DNA of 64,000 nucleotides from Streptomyces fragilis (GCF_003112515.1 NZ_BEVZ01000002.1:1550001-1614000); one strand, 5' to 3'. Shown: positions 24,520 through 35,576, numbered from the stretch's first letter. Notes: generated from the letters alone by a model not told the origin. Made by a program: numbers and translations.

Positions 24520-25555
24520 GCCACAGGTGCTCCATCGGTCCCTCGCCCCGGGACCAGGCGCCGATCATCTCGCCGAGCGGCGCGTACACGTCCCGTCGCA
24601 GCCACTCGAGGTGCCCCGCGCCGAACTCCCGGGGCCGCGCCTCCACCCACATGACCACGTACAGGTAGGCGCGGTACAGGGCCAGCCGGTTGCGGGCGGC
24701 AGCGTCGAGGACCACGGAACCGCCCTGGGCCCGGTATCCCTTCCAGAACGCCTCGTCCCGGCCGATGTCGTGGAAGAGCCCGAGGGAGACGAACTCCATC
24801 ACCGGGTCGCCCCACAGGGCGCGTTCGGCGTCGATCAGCGCGGTGATCCGCGGCCTGCCGGTGCCGGGCGCGCGCTCGGCGAGGACGTTGCCGTCCCACA
24901 GGTCCCAGTGGACCAGCCGGGGGACGGTCACCTCGTCGAGCGATCCGCTCTCGGCGGCGATCACCTCCCGGATCTCCTCGGCCGACCGGGGAAGACGCAC
25001 GTCGAACCGCGCCGCGTCGTCCAGGGCCGCGTCCACCATTTCCAGAAACGCCTCCCGCCAGCTCGCCCGCAGCGGGCCGAAGGGCAGCGCGGGATAACCG
25101 AACCCGCCGGGAGCGGGGAGGGCGTGCACGCGGGCCACGTGCGCGCCGAGCTCCTCCCGCAGCACGGCCAGGTCGCCCGCGTCGGCCTCCTTGCGCAGCT
25201 CCTCCCAGGGCGTCCCTGGGCACTCCGTCATCACGATGTGGCCGCCGACGACGCCGGCGTTCCGCGGGCTCGCGGCCAGCACCGTGGGGACCGGCACCGA
25301 CGTCCGCTCGCCGGCCGTCCGCAGGTACCAGGCCTCGGTCCCGAGGATGCCGCGCTCGTAACGCAGCACGGGGCCCTCGGGGGCCAGCTTCACCACCAGC
25401 GCGGCGCCGTCCACCGTCCGCACGCCGAAGACGGCGCTGAAGGTCCCGCCGCCGATCGTCCGGCAGTCGGCCACCTGCCCCCACCCGATGCCGGCGTCCT
25501 CCAACGCCGCGACCAGGCGCTCCCGCAGCCGCGTCTCCCTCTCGGTCCGTGACAT
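24509..25555 (-). CDS. APH-family phosphotransferase
   Basis: 348 residues. Catalytic loop HWDLWDGNVL (the Brenner motif), metal-binding DAERALWGDP and an N-terminal nucleotide-binding strand (GGGTFSAVFGVRTVDGAALVVKLAPEG) are clear. It is close in layout to aminoglycoside and macrolide phosphotransferases but also to house-keeping sugar or choline kinases; no substrate can be read. It stands alone on the minus strand, divergent from the GATase gene 220 bp away. Confidence 0.88.
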   Translation of the reverse strand: MSRTERETRLRERLVAALEDAGIGWGQVADCRTIGGGTFSAVFGVRTVDGAALVVKLAPEGPVLRYERGILGTEAWYLRTAGERTSVPVPTVLAASPRNAGVVGGHIVMTECPGTPWEELRKEADAGDLAVLREELGAHVARVHALPAPGGFGYPALPFGPLRASWREAFLEMVDAALDDAARFDVRLPRSAEEIREVIAAESGSLDEVTVPRLVHWDLWDGNVLAERAPGTGRPRITALIDAERALWGDPVMEFVSLGLFHDIGRDEAFWKGYRAQGGSVVLDAAARNRLALYRAYLYVVMWVEARPREFGAGHLEWLRRDVYAPLGEMIGAWSRGEGPMEHLWPRG

Positions 25556-25775
25556 GTTCGTTCCCCCTCGGGATCACCACCCCGCGCCGATGGCCCTGCC
25601 ATCCTGGCAGCGTCCGGCGGCGGGAGGGAAGGAGTCGTCCGCCCCGGCGTCGTCGACGGCCCCGCCACCGGCCGGGAGACCCGCGCGTCTTCGGCACTGA
25701 CCCGGCCCCGCCGGGGGTAGGGATCGGGGGACCACCGACGCCGACAGCCGCACCCCGGCACCGAAAGGACCCGGC

Positions 25776-26576
25776 ATGCCCGCTCCCACCGCCCTCGTCG
25801 TGCAGAACTTCCCCGGCGGCGGCCCCGGCCGGCTCCAGGACTGGCTGGGCGAGGCCGGGCTCGGCTGCGAGGTGGTCGAGGCCCATACCGGAGCGGCGCT
25901 GCCCCGCTCGCTGGAGGGCCGGTACGCCGCGCTGGTCGTCCTCGGCGGCCCCTTCATGCCCGACGACGACCTCCGCGCGCCCTGGCTCCCGGCCACCCGC
26001 GCCCTGGCCCGCGAGGCGCTGGCCACCGGCCTGCCCTACTTCGGCATCTGCCTGGGCGGTCAGCTCCTCGCCCTGGTGGCCGGGGGCGAGGTACGCGCCG
26101 AGCACGGCGCGCCGGAGGCGGGCAGCACCCCGCTCACGCTGCTGCCGGGCGCGGTCTCCGGCGATCCGCTGCTGCGCGGTCTGCCCGAGCGGGTCACCGC
26201 CATCGAACACCACGTGGACGCGGTCACCGCCCTGCCGCCCGCCGCCGTCTGGCTGGCCCGCTCCGAGACCTGCCCGCACCAGGCGTTCCGGGTCGGCCGG
26301 TCCGCCTGGGGCGTGCAGTTCCACCCGGAGATCGCCGCCGAACGCCTCGCCCACTGGAACCCCGAGCGGCTCGCCCGCAACGGCTTCGACCACGCGGAAC
26401 TGCTCGCCCGCGCGCGGCGCGACGAGGCCGCCGCTGCCGAGGTCTGGCGCACGGTGGCCCACCGCTTCGCCGCGCTGGTCACCGGCCGCGAGGAGGCCGG
26501 ACACGCCGGAGCCCCGGTCCTCGGCGGCGGGGCCGTGGGCCGGGGCTCCGGTGACGGACCGGGCGTCAGGCGATGA
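25776..26576 (+). CDS. Class I glutamine amidotransferase-like protein
   Basis: 266 residues. The triad is complete: Cys in FGICLGGQLLA, His and Glu in WGVQFHPEI. The oxyanion strand VLGGPF is present. The C-terminal extension (about 225-266) is Gly/Ala-rich and disordered-looking. No synthetase domain follows, so it is a stand-alone GATase, like gamma-glutamyl-hydrolases or the GuaA-like orphan proteins. Its end overlaps the convergent P450 gene by 11 bp. Confidence 0.88.
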   Translation: MPAPTALVVQNFPGGGPGRLQDWLGEAGLGCEVVEAHTGAALPRSLEGRYAALVVLGGPFMPDDDLRAPWLPATRALAREALATGLPYFGICLGGQLLALVAGGEVRAEHGAPEAGSTPLTLLPGAVSGDPLLRGLPERVTAIEHHVDAVTALPPAAVWLARSETCPHQAFRVGRSAWGVQFHPEIAAERLAHWNPERLARNGFDHAELLARARRDEAAAAEVWRTVAHRFAALVTGREEAGHAGAPVLGGGAVGRGSGDGPGVRR

Positions 26577-27816
26577 ACACCGGGTAGGCCGCCAGGTCGT
26601 TCTGCGTCATGACGGGGAGGTTCCGGATCTCCTCGTCGGGCAGGGCCGGCCGCATCCGCGGGAACCGCTCGAAGAGCGCCGGCAGGGCGATGGCCGCCTC
26701 CAGGCGGGACAGCGCGGCGCCGGGGCAGATGTGCGGGCCGTGACCGAACGCCATGTGACGGATCGGCGTCGCACGGGTGAGGTCGAAGGCGTCCGCGTCG
26801 GCGCCGTGCTGCTCGCGGTCCCGGTTGATCGCCCGGTAGGACATGACCACGCCGTCGCCCTTGGGGATCACCGTGTCGCCGACGGTCAGGTCCTCGGTGG
26901 GGAACCGCATCAGCAGGTGGCTGTTGGCCGGGTCCCAGCGCAGCGTCTCCTCGACCACCGTCTCCCAGGACACCTTGCCCTCGCGTACCAGCGCCAGCTG
27001 GTCGGGGTGGGTCAGCAGGGCCCGGGTCGCGCTGGTGATCAGGTCGATGGTGGTCTCGTGGCCCGCCGCCACCAGCGCCTTGAGGTTGCCCAGGACCTCG
27101 TCCTCGCTGAGCGGCTCGCCGCCCTCCTCGCTGTGGATCAGCGCGCTGAGCAGGTCGTCGCCGGGGCCGGCCTTCCGCTCGCGGATGAGGTCGAGGTACC
27201 ACCGGTCGAAGGTCTCCAGGATCTCCAGCCGCTCCTCGTGCGGGGTGAGCATGGAGAAGAAGCGCTTGTACCCGTCCGCCAGCCAGGGCTGGCTCTCCTC
27301 GGGGACGTCGAGCAGCAGGCACACCACCTGCATGGGGAGCGGCTGGGCGAACACCGCCTTCATGTCCACCGGGGAGCCGTCGCGGCCGGCCTCCTCCATG
27401 GCGTCGAGGAGCTCGTGGGTGAAGGCGACGATGTCGTCGCGTATCGCCTCGATGCGCCGGGGCGTGAGGGCCTGGGCGGTCTTGGTGCGCAGCCGCCGGT
27501 GGTCGGCGCCGTCCACGGTGAACATGGACCGGCCGGCGTCGATCATGGTGATCAGCGGCCATTCACGGGTGACGACCCCCTCCCGCCACAGCCGCCACTC
27601 GTTCAGGTCCTTGACGAGGCGGGGGTCCATCAGCAGGTCACGGGCCACCGCGTGCCGCGTCACGGACCAGGCGGGCACGCCCAGCAGTTCGATCGGCACG
27701 ACGGGCCCGGAGGCGACCAGACGCGCGGTCTCGCCGTCCAGGTCCCGCACCATCGGGTCGATCACCAGGGGTCCGGCGGAGGGCTCGGCGACGGCGCCGG
27801 TGTGAGGGCACTTCAC
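26566..27816 (-). CDS. cvnF: Cytochrome P450, conservon member (CYP154-like)
   Basis: 416 residues from a GTG at 27816. All P450 hallmarks are normal: I-helix AAGHETT, K-helix EETLRW (ExxR), PERF-like region, heme loop FGHGPHICPGAAL. The GTG overlaps the stop of the preceding P450 gene (GTGA), so the two are coupled. CYP154-type and CYP157-type P450s form such pairs in Streptomyces conservons. The substrate is not known and the symbol is by position. The downstream end overlaps the convergent GATase gene. Confidence 0.9.
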   Translation of the reverse strand: MKCPHTGAVAEPSAGPLVIDPMVRDLDGETARLVASGPVVPIELLGVPAWSVTRHAVARDLLMDPRLVKDLNEWRLWREGVVTREWPLITMIDAGRSMFTVDGADHRRLRTKTAQALTPRRIEAIRDDIVAFTHELLDAMEEAGRDGSPVDMKAVFAQPLPMQVVCLLLDVPEESQPWLADGYKRFFSMLTPHEERLEILETFDRWYLDLIRERKAGPGDDLLSALIHSEEGGEPLSEDEVLGNLKALVAAGHETTIDLITSATRALLTHPDQLALVREGKVSWETVVEETLRWDPANSHLLMRFPTEDLTVGDTVIPKGDGVVMSYRAINRDREQHGADADAFDLTRATPIRHMAFGHGPHICPGAALSRLEAAIALPALFERFPRMRPALPDEEIRNLPVMTQNDLAAYPVFIA

Positions 27817-29087
27817 GAGTGGTCTCCAACAGTCCGTACGGCGGTGAAACGCACCGGCAGTGACGTGAACCCCCGCATGAACGGGGAGGGGCGGCGTACC
27901 AGGGACTCGGCGGGGACCGTCAGCTCGAGGTCGGGCAGCCGGTCGAGGAGCACCTCGATGCCGGTCCGCGCGATGATCTCGGCGATCTCCTGGGCGGGGA
28001 AGGGACAGCGGAACTCGCCGTGGCTGAAGGAAAGATGGGCGCTGTTGCCGGCCGCGACCACGGTCCGGCCGGCCGTCAGGTCCTGGCGGACGTGCGGGTC
28101 CAGGTTGGCGCCGCCGTAGCCCAGCAGGATCAGGTCGCCGGCGCGGATCACCCGCCCGCCCAGCGTGGTGTCGCGTGCGGCCCACCGGTTGGGCAGCATC
28201 TGGGACGGGGTGTCCTCCCAGAGCACCTCGTTCATGGCCTGCGCGATGCTGTGCCGCGCCCCGCCCAGCGCGGTCGCGAAGCGGACGTCGGTGAGCATCA
28301 GCCGGATCGAGTTGCCGATCCAGTCGGTGGTCTGGAGGTACCCGGCGGCCACGATGGCCCGCAGGTCCCAGACCATCTCCTCCTCGGTGAACGGCGTGTC
28401 CGGGGAGTTGTCGAACGCGAGGATCCGCGAGGCGATGTCCGGGCCCGGCTCCTTCCGCTTGGAGTGCAGCAGTTCGCGCATGCTCTCGCCGAACTCGTCG
28501 TTCGCCTTCGTGGCGTCCGGCCCGGCGTCGGAGAGCCGCTGGATGATGCGGGCGATGCGCGGACCGTCCTCGTCGGGGAAACCGGCGAGCCGGGCCAGCG
28601 TGAGGATCGGCAGCGCCACGGCGAACTCGTCGACCAGGTCGGCCGCCCCGCGGCCGCAGAACGCGTCGATCAGCCGGTCGGCCAACTCCTCGGTCTCACG
28701 GCGGAGTTCGAAGCTGTCGGTCTGCTCGAGCACGGCGTTGACCAGCCGCGTGTGACGCCGGTGCTCCTCGCCCACCGTGAAGTACACGCACGGCACGCGC
28801 TCGCCCAGCATCGGACGCAGCGGCCAGTCGGCGGGTACGTTCGGCCACTGGTTCCACAGGCCCGCGTCGCGCGGGAAGAGCTCCGGGTCGCTGGTGACCT
28901 GGTGCAGCTCCCGGTAGCCGATCACCAGCCAGGCGGGAAACCCGGCGAACTCCACCGGCACCACCGGACCGAACCGCGCCCGCATGTCGCGGTACTGGTC
29001 GTGCGGTGCGGTGTGGAAACGCTCGTCCGCCAGCAGGTCGACGGGGCAGACGCCGCCCTGCGCGGAGGTCTGGGCAGGTGTGTTCAT
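27813..29087 (-). CDS. cvnE: Atypical cytochrome P450 lacking ExxR (CYP157-like), conservon member
   Basis: 424 residues from an ATG at 29087. The P450 fold is recognisable, but three conserved parts are altered: the K-helix reads MNEVLWEDT, so the Arg of ExxR is Trp; the heme loop reads FSHGEFRCPFPAQ, with Phe for the usual His and no Gly after the Cys; the I-helix reads AAGYLQTTDW without the acid-alcohol pair. The Cys ligand is retained. This is the CYP157 pattern seen in other Streptomyces, where heme-binding is reported despite the loss. It lies seven bases downstream of the CvnD stop. Confidence 0.92.
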   Translation of the reverse strand: MNTPAQTSAQGGVCPVDLLADERFHTAPHDQYRDMRARFGPVVPVEFAGFPAWLVIGYRELHQVTSDPELFPRDAGLWNQWPNVPADWPLRPMLGERVPCVYFTVGEEHRRHTRLVNAVLEQTDSFELRRETEELADRLIDAFCGRGAADLVDEFAVALPILTLARLAGFPDEDGPRIARIIQRLSDAGPDATKANDEFGESMRELLHSKRKEPGPDIASRILAFDNSPDTPFTEEEMVWDLRAIVAAGYLQTTDWIGNSIRLMLTDVRFATALGGARHSIAQAMNEVLWEDTPSQMLPNRWAARDTTLGGRVIRAGDLILLGYGGANLDPHVRQDLTAGRTVVAAGNSAHLSFSHGEFRCPFPAQEIAEIIARTGIEVLLDRLPDLELTVPAESLVRRPSPFMRGFTSLPVRFTAVRTVGDHS

Positions 29088-29094
29088 CTCGGCC

Positions 29095-29724
29095 TCACCG
29101 GACGGGGGCCGCGGCATGGGCCCCATGGAGGGTCTGCAGGTGTTCGGCCAGCGTCAGCAGGACCTGCTTGCTGGACCGCCGGGACCGGGCGTCGCAGTCG
29201 ATCAGCGGGACGCGCGGGTCCAGGTCGAGCGCCTCCCGGACCTCCTCGAGGCTGTGCCGGGGGCCCCCGAAGTCGTTGCGCGCCACGATGAACGGCGTGC
29301 CGTGGTGCTCCAGCCGGTCGATCGCGTACCAGGACTCGTCGAGGCGGCGGTCGTCGACCAGGACCACCGCGCCGATGGTGCCGGCGAACAGCCGGTCCCA
29401 CAGGAACCAGAAACGTTCCTGCCCGGGCGCGCCGAACAGGTAGAGGACGGTCTCCTCGTCCAGCGTGATCCGCCCGAAGTCGAAGGCGACCGTCGTCGCC
29501 GTCTTCTCCGGCACGTGGCTGGTGTCGTCGGTCGGGACCCCGGCGCGCGTCATCGTCTCCTCGGTGTTGAGGGGACGGATCTCGCTGACCGAGCGGACCA
29601 TGGTGGTCTTGCCGACACCGAAGCCGCCCACGACGACGATCTTGAGGCCGTTGCTGGCCCGGTCGCCGAGCGGAGCCCGCGGCCCGTCGGGCACGGGCCG
29701 TGATTCAGAGAGCGCGGAGTCCAA
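29095..29724 (-). CDS. cvnD: Conservon GTPase CvnD
   Basis: 209 residues from a TTG at 29724, preceded by GGAGAAGG. Ras-like GTPase motifs are present: P-loop GGFGVGKTT, switch region TATTVAFDFGRI, G3-like LFGAPGQERFW and VARNDFGG in place of NKxD. Conservon CvnD proteins are GTPases that work with CvnA-C as a membrane signalling complex related to eukaryotic G-protein relays. The start overlaps the CvnC gene by 20 bp. Confidence 0.93.
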   Translation of the reverse strand: MDSALSESRPVPDGPRAPLGDRASNGLKIVVVGGFGVGKTTMVRSVSEIRPLNTEETMTRAGVPTDDTSHVPEKTATTVAFDFGRITLDEETVLYLFGAPGQERFWFLWDRLFAGTIGAVVLVDDRRLDESWYAIDRLEHHGTPFIVARNDFGGPRHSLEEVREALDLDPRVPLIDCDARSRRSSKQVLLTLAEHLQTLHGAHAAAPVR

Positions 29725-30061
29725 CGAGCACCTTCTCCAGTGTGGCGGGGTCCAGCTCCGGACGGCCGGAGGCGGTGTACCGCGGATGACGGGCGGTGGC
29801 CCGGCCCGCGTCCAGCAGATCCGAGACGAGGATCTTCGTGATGGACACGGGAAGGCCGAGCTCGGCGGAGATCTCGACCACCGAGGTGGGGTGGACGCAC
29901 AGACGCAGGATCGCCGCCAGCTCCGACGACAGCCCGGCCGTCGGTCCGCTCTCGGCGACGATCAGCGTCACCAGGTCCAGGTCCTCCCGGGAGGGCCGGC
30001 TGCGCCCCGAGGTGAGGGTGTACAGCCGGTCCGGCCGGTCGTCGGTCCCCGGTCGGTTCAC
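29705..30061 (-). CDS. cvnC: Conservon DUF742 protein CvnC
   Basis: 118 residues from a GTG at 30061 that overlaps the CvnB stop (GTGA). RLYTLTSGRSRP near the start and VHPTSVVEISAELGLPVSITKILVSDLLDAG in the middle are typical of DUF742, whose C-terminal half looks like a winged helix. CvnC binds CvnB and CvnD in the conservon complex. It has no obvious membrane segment. Confidence 0.93.
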   Translation of the reverse strand: MNRPGTDDRPDRLYTLTSGRSRPSREDLDLVTLIVAESGPTAGLSSELAAILRLCVHPTSVVEISAELGLPVSITKILVSDLLDAGRATARHPRYTASGRPELDPATLEKVLVGLRAL

Positions 30062-30495
30062 GACGAGGCGGCCTTCACGGCCTGGCCGGTCGCCTCCCGG
30101 GGCGGCGTGCTCAGGTGTTCGCCGAGCTGTTCGATCAGCTCCTGCATGGTGTGCCCGACCATCCCGGGGTCGGCGTCCTCCTGGGCGACGACCGCGATGT
30201 GCGCGCCGGCCCCGGCCTCCACGATGAACAGGAGACCGCCGTGGAACTCCGTCATCGACTGCCGTACACCGCCGTCGCCGCTGCCGAACTCGGCGGAGGC
30301 GCCCTGGGCGAGGGACTGGATCCCGGCCGATATCGCGGCCAGCTGGTCGGCCTGGTCGACGGTGAGCTCGGGGGAGTGGCACAGCTTCAGACCGTCCCGG
30401 GAGAGCACCAGCGCGTGGCGCGCTCCCGGGGTGCGTTCCAGCAGGCCTTCCAGGAGCCATGTCAGCTCGGCGATTCGACTGTGGTCGTGGGTCAT
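30058..30495 (-). CDS. cvnB: Conservon roadblock/LC7 protein CvnB
   Basis: 145 residues from the ATG at 30495. The roadblock fold is shown by LTWLLEGLLERTPGARHALVLSRDGL and LLFIVEAGAGAHIAVVA. Roadblock proteins act as GTPase-activating or scaffolding partners for Ras-like GTPases such as MglA; here the partner is CvnD. The gene lies 46 bp downstream of cvnA. Confidence 0.94.
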   Translation of the reverse strand: MTHDHSRIAELTWLLEGLLERTPGARHALVLSRDGLKLCHSPELTVDQADQLAAISAGIQSLAQGASAEFGSGDGGVRQSMTEFHGGLLFIVEAGAGAHIAVVAQEDADPGMVGHTMQELIEQLGEHLSTPPREATGQAVKAASS

Positions 30496-30541
30496 CGGTG
30501 GATTCCTCGGGTGTCGGCGCTCGCGGGAGGGGGTCGCGGGA

Positions 30542-32134
<1,593 letters not shown>

Positions 32135-32340
32135 CGGCGTACTCCTCAGCGGGCCAGGGGCAGCAGGGCGGCAACTCGGGGACACTATAGGGATGTTGTG
32201 TGTCTCGACTTGCCTGCTGGTGACCGAACTGTGAGGAGAAGTGGATCACAGATTTCTGACAATCGCCCACTTGTCACACCAAGTTGACCTTGTGCGGCGC
32301 GTTCGACGGCTTGTCAGGCGTCCGATTTTTTACCCGGCGG

Positions 32341-33468
32341 TCATCGCCGCGCGGCCATGTACACCTCAAAAGCCTTGTGCAGGGCCTTGTTGAGGGGGTA
32401 CTCCCACTCACCGAGGTACTCCACGGCCTCCCCGCCGGTGCCCACCTTGAAGCGGAGCAGACCGAGCAGCGGGTCGCCCTCCTCGAGGGTGTCGGTGATC
32501 CCGCGCAGGTCGTAGACCGCGGCGCCGCGCTCGTGGGCGTCACGGATCATCCGCCACTGCAGGGCGTTGCTCGGCTGCACCTCGCGGCGGCGCGCGGTGG
32601 AGGCGCCGTAGGAGTACCAGACGTGCTCACCCACCGTCAGCATGGTGGCCGCGGCCAGCGTCTCCCCGTCGTGGGACGCCAGGTACAGGCGCATCCGGCC
32701 CGGGTCCTCGGCGCGCAGCGCGTCCCACATGCGGCGGAAGTAACCGAGCGGCCGGGGGGCGAACCCGTCGCGCTTCGCGGTCTCCAGGTAGAGCTCGTGG
32801 AAGGTCCCCAGGTCCTCGCCGTCCCCTTCGACGACCTTGACGCCGGCCTTCTCGGCCTTCCTCACGTTGCGCCGCCACTGCTGGTTCAGGCCGTTGAGGA
32901 CCTGCTCCGGCGTCCTTCCGGCGAGCGGCAGCTGGAAGACGTACCGCGGCTGCCCGAGGGCGAAGCCGCCCGAGCCGGCCTCACCCGAGCGCCGCCAGCC
33001 GGCCCGCCGCAGCGCGCCGGCGACCTCCTCGGCCCGCTCCTCGCGCGCGGACGGCTCCACGTCCGCCAGCCGGTGCGCCGCCGGGTCGGCGACCGCCTCC
33101 TTGACCCGCTCGGCACTCCACCGCCGGGTGACGACCGGCGGCCCCATCCGCACGGCGAACGCGCCCAGGCCCTTCAGGTGGTCCAGCATCGGCCGCAGCC
33201 ATCCCTCCACCAGGTCGCGGTCGTACCAGTCGACCACCGGCCCCTCCGGAAGGTAGGCGAGGGAGCGCCCGATGCCCGGCATCGCCCGCAGCAGCGCCAG
33301 CCCCGCTCCCACGAGCCGTCCGTCCGCGTCGAACCAGCCCAGGTTCCGCGGCTGCCAGTCCTCCTTGACGTCGCCCCAGGCGGGGACCTGAAGATGGCTC
33401 ACCGACGGCCGCGCCCGGACGAAGTCCAGATGCTGCTCGCGGGTGATCGCCCGAACCTCGCACCTCAT
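32341..33468 (-). CDS. femX: FemX-type peptidoglycan branching enzyme
   Basis: 375 residues from the ATG at 33468. It matches the FemABX family: AWGDVKEDWQPRNLGWFDADGRLVGAGLALLR, a helical insertion, LNQQWRRNVRKAEKAGVKV, FAPRPLGYFRRMWDAL and the C-terminal SNALQWRMIRDAHERGAAVYDLRG. Family members transfer glycine from tRNA to the third-position amino acid of lipid II; in Streptomyces FemX adds the Gly bridge to LL-diaminopimelate. VanK-type paralogues are the alternative. It faces away from the next kinase gene across a 238-bp divergent gap. Confidence 0.88.
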   Translation of the reverse strand: MRCEVRAITREQHLDFVRARPSVSHLQVPAWGDVKEDWQPRNLGWFDADGRLVGAGLALLRAMPGIGRSLAYLPEGPVVDWYDRDLVEGWLRPMLDHLKGLGAFAVRMGPPVVTRRWSAERVKEAVADPAAHRLADVEPSAREERAEEVAGALRRAGWRRSGEAGSGGFALGQPRYVFQLPLAGRTPEQVLNGLNQQWRRNVRKAEKAGVKVVEGDGEDLGTFHELYLETAKRDGFAPRPLGYFRRMWDALRAEDPGRMRLYLASHDGETLAAATMLTVGEHVWYSYGASTARRREVQPSNALQWRMIRDAHERGAAVYDLRGITDTLEEGDPLLGLLRFKVGTGGEAVEYLGEWEYPLNKALHKAFEVYMAARR

Positions 33469-33706
33469 ACGTCTGCTCTCCTGCCCCGGACCGCCCGCCT
33501 GCGGGATTGCCGTCCAGCGGTGTCCGACGATCAGCCGATACGAACGCTGCAGGGTAGGCGCAGCCGACCGGCGGATCGGGGCACCAACACTCCGCGTCCA
33601 CCGCCCCACGCCCCCCGCGCCCGGCGCCGGACGTCCTTGCGCGCCCTCCCGGCCCCCAGGGAGAAAGCGCTGGTCGTGCGGTGTGTCCTGCTGGTCCAAT
33701 GACCGC

Positions 33707-34732
33707 ATGCGGCACACGACCGACACCGACACCGACATCGACCGGGGCGACTGGCCGGACGCCGTCACCCCCTGGGGCGACGCCGCCTGGCGCAGAGCCG
33801 CGGAGGCCTTCACCGCCGAAGGGCTGACCGCACACGGCCTGCGCCCGGCCGGGACGCGGACCGTCCGGCTGCGCCCGTGGTCCGTCCTGGTCCGGATCCC
33901 CACCGACGACGGGTCGCGGGTCTGGTTCAAGGCCAACCCGCCCGCGAGCCGCTTCGAGGCGGGTCTCGCCCTCGTGCTGGACCGCCGGGTGCCGGGCCGG
34001 GTGCTGCGCCCGCTCGCCGCCGACGCCGGCCGCGGCTGGTCGTTGCTGCCCGACGGGGGCCCGGTGCTGGACGACGTCCTCGCCGGCGCCGACGCGCGGG
34101 AGGCCACGCGCATCTGGGAGGAGATCCTGCCGCGCTACGCCCAGGTGCAGCAGTCCCTCACCGGTCACGCCGCCGAACTGACCGTGGCGGGGGTGCCCGG
34201 TGCGCACACCACCGCGATGCCCGCGCTGCTCGACCGGCTGCTGGCCGGCAACGCCCCGCACCTGGACGCCGCCGAGCGCGCCCGGCTGGAGGCCGCGCGC
34301 CCCCGGATCGCCGCGGCGAGCGAGGAACTCGCCGCGCTGGGGATCGCCGACACCCTGGACCACGCGGACCTCCACGGCGGGCAGGTCCTGCGCCCCGAGC
34401 CCGGCCGGTACACCTTCTTCGACTGGGGCGACTCCTCCGTCACCCACCCGTTCTGCAGCCTGCTGGTCACCTCCCGGATCTTCCGCCGCCGCCACGGCGA
34501 CGCGACGCTGCCCAGGCTCCGCGACGCCTACCTGGAGGCGTGGACCGGCCGCGGCCGCACCTCCGCCGAACTGCGGCGGGGCCTGGAGCCGGCCCTGCGG
34601 CTGGCGGCACTGACCCGCGCCACCGCCTGGGGGCGGCTCTTCCCGGGCAACGCCGAGGCGGGGGCGGCGCCCGGGGAGCGGCCGGCGGCCGCGCAGTGGC
34701 TGTTGCGGGTGCTGGACGACACGCGGCTCTGA
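33707..34732 (+). CDS. APH-family phosphotransferase
   Basis: 341 residues from the ATG at 33707; the ribosome site is poor. The catalytic loop HADLHGGQVL and metal-binding FDWGDSS are conserved, and an N-terminal strand (VRLRPWSVLVRIPTDDGSRVWFKANPP) fits the nucleotide pocket. It belongs to a group common in Streptomyces with no assigned substrate. The N-terminal eight or so residues are Thr/Asp repeats. It is divergent from femX. Confidence 0.85.
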   Translation: MRHTTDTDTDIDRGDWPDAVTPWGDAAWRRAAEAFTAEGLTAHGLRPAGTRTVRLRPWSVLVRIPTDDGSRVWFKANPPASRFEAGLALVLDRRVPGRVLRPLAADAGRGWSLLPDGGPVLDDVLAGADAREATRIWEEILPRYAQVQQSLTGHAAELTVAGVPGAHTTAMPALLDRLLAGNAPHLDAAERARLEAARPRIAAASEELAALGIADTLDHADLHGGQVLRPEPGRYTFFDWGDSSVTHPFCSLLVTSRIFRRRHGDATLPRLRDAYLEAWTGRGRTSAELRRGLEPALRLAALTRATAWGRLFPGNAEAGAAPGERPAAAQWLLRVLDDTRL

Positions 34733-34766
34733 GAAGTTCGCGCGCAACGACCCGTCCGGTGCAACC

Positions 34767-34807
34767 ATGTCCCCTTTCCGGCTGTCGTATCAGGGGAAAG
34801 GGGACAT
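34767..34807. terminator. 13-bp inverted repeat between phosphotransferase and secreted-protein genes
   Basis: ATGTCCCCTTTCC (34767-34779) pairs exactly with 34795-34807 around a 15-base loop. It is less GC-rich than other hairpins here and lies 35 bp after one stop and 83 bp before the next start, so it could be a terminator or an operator for the downstream gene. Confidence 0.55.
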
Positions 34808-34889
34808 CGTCCGCCGGCCGGCACCCCGGGCAACGGCCGCCCGGCGCGCGGGACCCGCAGCACCCGTGCTCGAGAGAGAAGGCACCCGC

Positions 34890-35489
34890 ATGCGCCGCAG
34901 CACCGCAGCCGTGGTCACCGCCACGGCGATCGCCCTGACCCTTCCCGCCACCACGGCGACCGCCGCCACCGCGGCCTCGACGCCCGGCTTCCTCGCCCCC
35001 GCCGACCTGCCGCCGCACCCCTCGTCGGACTGGTACGCGGGCGCGGTCACGGCGGGCGTCCCCGACCCCGTGCCCTTCTGCTACGGCCAGGCGCTCCCCG
35101 GGGCGACCTCGCGGTACCGGGAGTTCTGGACCGACCTGGACGCCGGCGCCCGCCAGGTGACCGTCGTCGAGAAGGACCGCGCCTCCGCCAAGGGCCTGGC
35201 CGAACTGCTGCGGCGCAGCGTGAAGCAGTGCGCGGCGAGGACCGAGGCGCAGTACCCGGACGTGGACGCCGAGGTCCGCGACCTCGGCCGCGTCAACGTC
35301 GAGGAGGGCGCCCGCCTGTACGCGGTCCAGGTCACCACCGCGTACACCCGGGACATCCACCTCTTCTCGGTGGGCCGCGACGACCGCACCGTGACGGTGG
35401 TCCAGTGGGGGCAGATGGGCCGCTTCAAGGACGCGCCCGTCGCCGCCTTCCGCGCCACCGCCCGCACCTCGGTCGCCAAGCTCCACTGA
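34890..35489 (+). CDS. Secreted protein of unknown function
   Basis: 199 residues from the ATG at 34890, which follows GAGAGAAGG; in-frame sequence further upstream lacks this. A Sec signal (RRSTAAVVTATAIALTLPATTATAA) should be cleaved near residue 27. The mature part holds two Cys residues (FCYGQALPG and QCAARTEAQY) that could form a disulphide, and shows alternating strands and helices like small PknH-sensor-type or lipoprotein domains. No enzyme motif was recognised. It is followed by a strong compound hairpin. Confidence 0.78.
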   Translation: MRRSTAAVVTATAIALTLPATTATAATAASTPGFLAPADLPPHPSSDWYAGAVTAGVPDPVPFCYGQALPGATSRYREFWTDLDAGARQVTVVEKDRASAKGLAELLRRSVKQCAARTEAQYPDVDAEVRDLGRVNVEEGARLYAVQVTTAYTRDIHLFSVGRDDRTVTVVQWGQMGRFKDAPVAAFRATARTSVAKLH

Positions 35490-35518
35490 GCCCCCGTCAG
35501 GCCGCCGCTCCCGCCGGG

Positions 35519-35576
35519 GCAGGTCCGCGCGGCGGAACGCGCACCCGGCGCGCGTTCCGCACCCCGCTGGACCTGC
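35519..35576. terminator. Two-level hairpin after the secreted-protein gene
   Basis: An inner 11-bp stem (35532-35542 with 35550-35560) is enclosed by outer arms GCAGGTCC (35519-35526) and GGACCTGC (35569-35576). It lies between convergent genes and may act in both directions. Confidence 0.85.
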
